A DNA stretch of 15,917 nt, taken from NCBI GenBank assembly GCA_016292455.1, contig JAEDIL010000038.1:1-15917 (forward strand), in the 5' to 3' direction. Positions 15,334-15,917 of the stretch are shown here, one piece after another. A model generated the notes under the pieces. It was not told where the DNA came from and did no database searches. It saw nothing but the letters and a program-made list of their open reading frames with translations. Each line of letters opens with the position of its first letter. Within the stretch, counting starts at the first letter, position 1. The stretch is from Clostridiaceae bacterium (GTDB lineage: Bacteria > Bacillota > Clostridia > Oscillospirales > Acutalibacteraceae). Made by a program: the position numbers and the translations under genes.

Positions 15334-15588
15334 TTGTATATCCATATCGGACAGAACACCGCGATAAGCGATAAAGAAATAATCGGTATTTTTGACCTTG
15401 AAAGCACCACTGTTTCAAAAATTACAAGGGACTACCTCCATACAAATGAAAAGAAAAAGAACGTTTATTACGTCTCTGCCGAAATGCCGCGCTCGTTCGT
15501 TGTCTGCGAGGGAAGAAGAATTTTTGTTTCTCACCTTTCCTCCGGAACGGTTGCAAGAAGAAGCAGAGCAATAATGAACGATGAATAA
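15334..15588 (+). CDS. remB: DUF370 family protein RemB (YaaB), TTG start
   Basis: 84 aa. It begins MYIHIGQNTAISDKEIIGIFDLE, like RemB/YaaB of Bacillus subtilis, a relative of the biofilm regulator RemA. The end is LSSGTVARRSRAIMNDE, matching the SPLSS region of the family plus a short tail. The likely start is TTG at 15334: it opens at MYIHIG, and GGGAG (15321-15325) lies 8 nt upstream. The alternative GTG at 15325 would add three residues but overlaps that site. In Bacillus this gene lies between recF and gyrB, as here. A DNA-binding or scaffold role is inferred from RemA. Confidence 0.88.
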   Translation: MYIHIGQNTAISDKEIIGIFDLESTTVSKITRDYLHTNEKKKNVYYVSAEMPRSFVVCEGRRIFVSHLSSGTVARRSRAIMNDE

Positions 15589-15590
15589 AA

Positions 15591-15625
15591 GGCAACTCAG
15601 ATTGCAGATTTATTTCTGATTTGCC
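15591..15625 (+). terminator. hairpin after remB, weak terminator candidate
   Basis: GGCAA (15591-15595) pairs with TTGCC (15621-15625), then after one mismatch TCAGA (15597-15601) pairs with TCTGA (15615-15619). A short TTTTT follows 11 nt later, too far for a strong terminator. It may only reduce read-through into gyrB. Confidence 0.4.
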
Positions 15626-15664
15626 GCGCAGCAGTTTTTATGTTTTACATTGCCGCAAACGCGT

Positions 15665-15689
15665 GATAACAGATAAAAGATAACAGATA
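15665..15689 (+). repeat. 25-nt tandem element in the gyrB leader
   Basis: Two perfect copies of GATAACAGATA are separated by AAA. The element ends 26 nt before the gyrB start codon. A 23/25 match lies in the same orientation and at the same distance upstream of glgA (5262-5286, minus strand). Confidence 0.75.
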
Positions 15690-15715
15690 CATTTTAAAAA
15701 GGAGTAATTCGCGCC

Positions 15716-15917
15716 ATGAACAAGAACGAAAATCAAAACGAAGAGCTTCTCGAAGAAAACCTCGAAGAACAGAAAAAGGAAGAACAGGAGCCCGAAATTG
15801 AACGCGAGGACCTTCCCGAAGACCTTGGTCTTATGGATACGGTTGTAACGGAAGAATATAATGCTGACGCAATTCAGGTGCTTGAGGGTCTTGAAGCGGT
15901 CAGAAAGCGCCCCGGAA
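15716..15917 (+). CDS. gyrB: DNA gyrase subunit B, N-terminal fragment with acidic extension (runs off the window)
   Basis: 67 codons are visible. The family begins at about residue 48 with YNADAIQVLEGLEAVRKRPG, the first helix of the GHKL ATPase domain. Before it lies an extension of about 40 residues very rich in Glu and Asp (EELLEENLEEQKKEEQEPEIERED); in Bacillus subtilis the matching tyrosine is at about residue 8. AAGGAG 11 nt before the ATG at 15716 supports this start. The only later Met, at residue 40, lacks a site. With GyrA, gyrase adds negative supercoils using ATP. The rest of the gene lies beyond the right edge. Confidence 0.93.
   Translation, partial: MNKNENQNEELLEENLEEQKKEEQEPEIEREDLPEDLGLMDTVVTEEYNADAIQVLEGLEAVRKRPG

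Noticed and set aside
1..15917. CRISPR arrays, insertion sequences, prophage or defence genes
   Set aside because: No spaced repeat arrays, transposase-like proteins or long terminal inverted repeats were seen; the window is core chromosome.

Overview
The window looks like the replication-origin region of a Clostridia chromosome, most likely a gut Oscillospiraceae/Ruminococcaceae-type bacterium. The evidence is the gene order dnaA-dnaN-yaaA-recF-remB-gyrB, AGGAGG-type ribosome binding sites, TTGACA/TATAAT-type promoters with 17-bp spacers, and a complete glycogen operon that includes glgD, a Firmicutes-type GlgC partner. No genus is assigned, because the sequence alone does not fix it.

Left edge (1-1151, minus strand): a strong leftward promoter and leader, probably of a ribosomal RNA operon whose genes lie beyond the left end. 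Next comes a leftward gene for a one-pass membrane protein that resembles a degenerate LytR-CpsA-Psr (LCP) domain. Region 1239-3714 (plus strand): a promoter, a secreted coiled-coil M23 peptidase (PcsB/EnvC type) with its terminator, then a lipoprotein with a YobA-like domain. A hairpin terminator at 3759-3800 separates these from the glycogen operon.

Region 3808-9712 (minus strand): glgB-glgC-glgD-glgA, transcribed leftward from a well-formed promoter at 9752-9780. It encodes ADP-glucose synthesis (catalytic GlgC plus non-catalytic partner GlgD), chain elongation (GlgA) and branching (GlgB). An OGG1-type 8-oxoguanine glycosylase (10031-10846, minus) sits between this operon and dnaA.

Region 11187-15917 (plus strand): dnaA, a 320-bp non-coding stretch holding the probable oriC, dnaN, yaaA (S4 domain), recF (overlapping yaaA by 4 nt), remB and the start of gyrB. 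The oriC stretch has degenerate DnaA boxes, then a CCGG step, then five perfect CTA repeats (a DnaA-trio array), then AT-rich DNA, and it contains three hairpins. Most genes left of oriC point left and all genes right of it point right, as expected for leading-strand transcription; the M23 and lipoprotein genes are the exceptions.

I found no mobile element, CRISPR array or defence system. The observations most worth following are: a DnaA whose DNA-recognition residues depart from the usual DHT motif while the neighbouring boxes depart from TTATCCACA; the perfect trio array; a 25-nt tandem element found just upstream of both gyrB and glgA; an acidic extension on GyrB; the Lys-to-Ala change in the KTGGL motif of GlgA; and the degenerate LCP-like protein.
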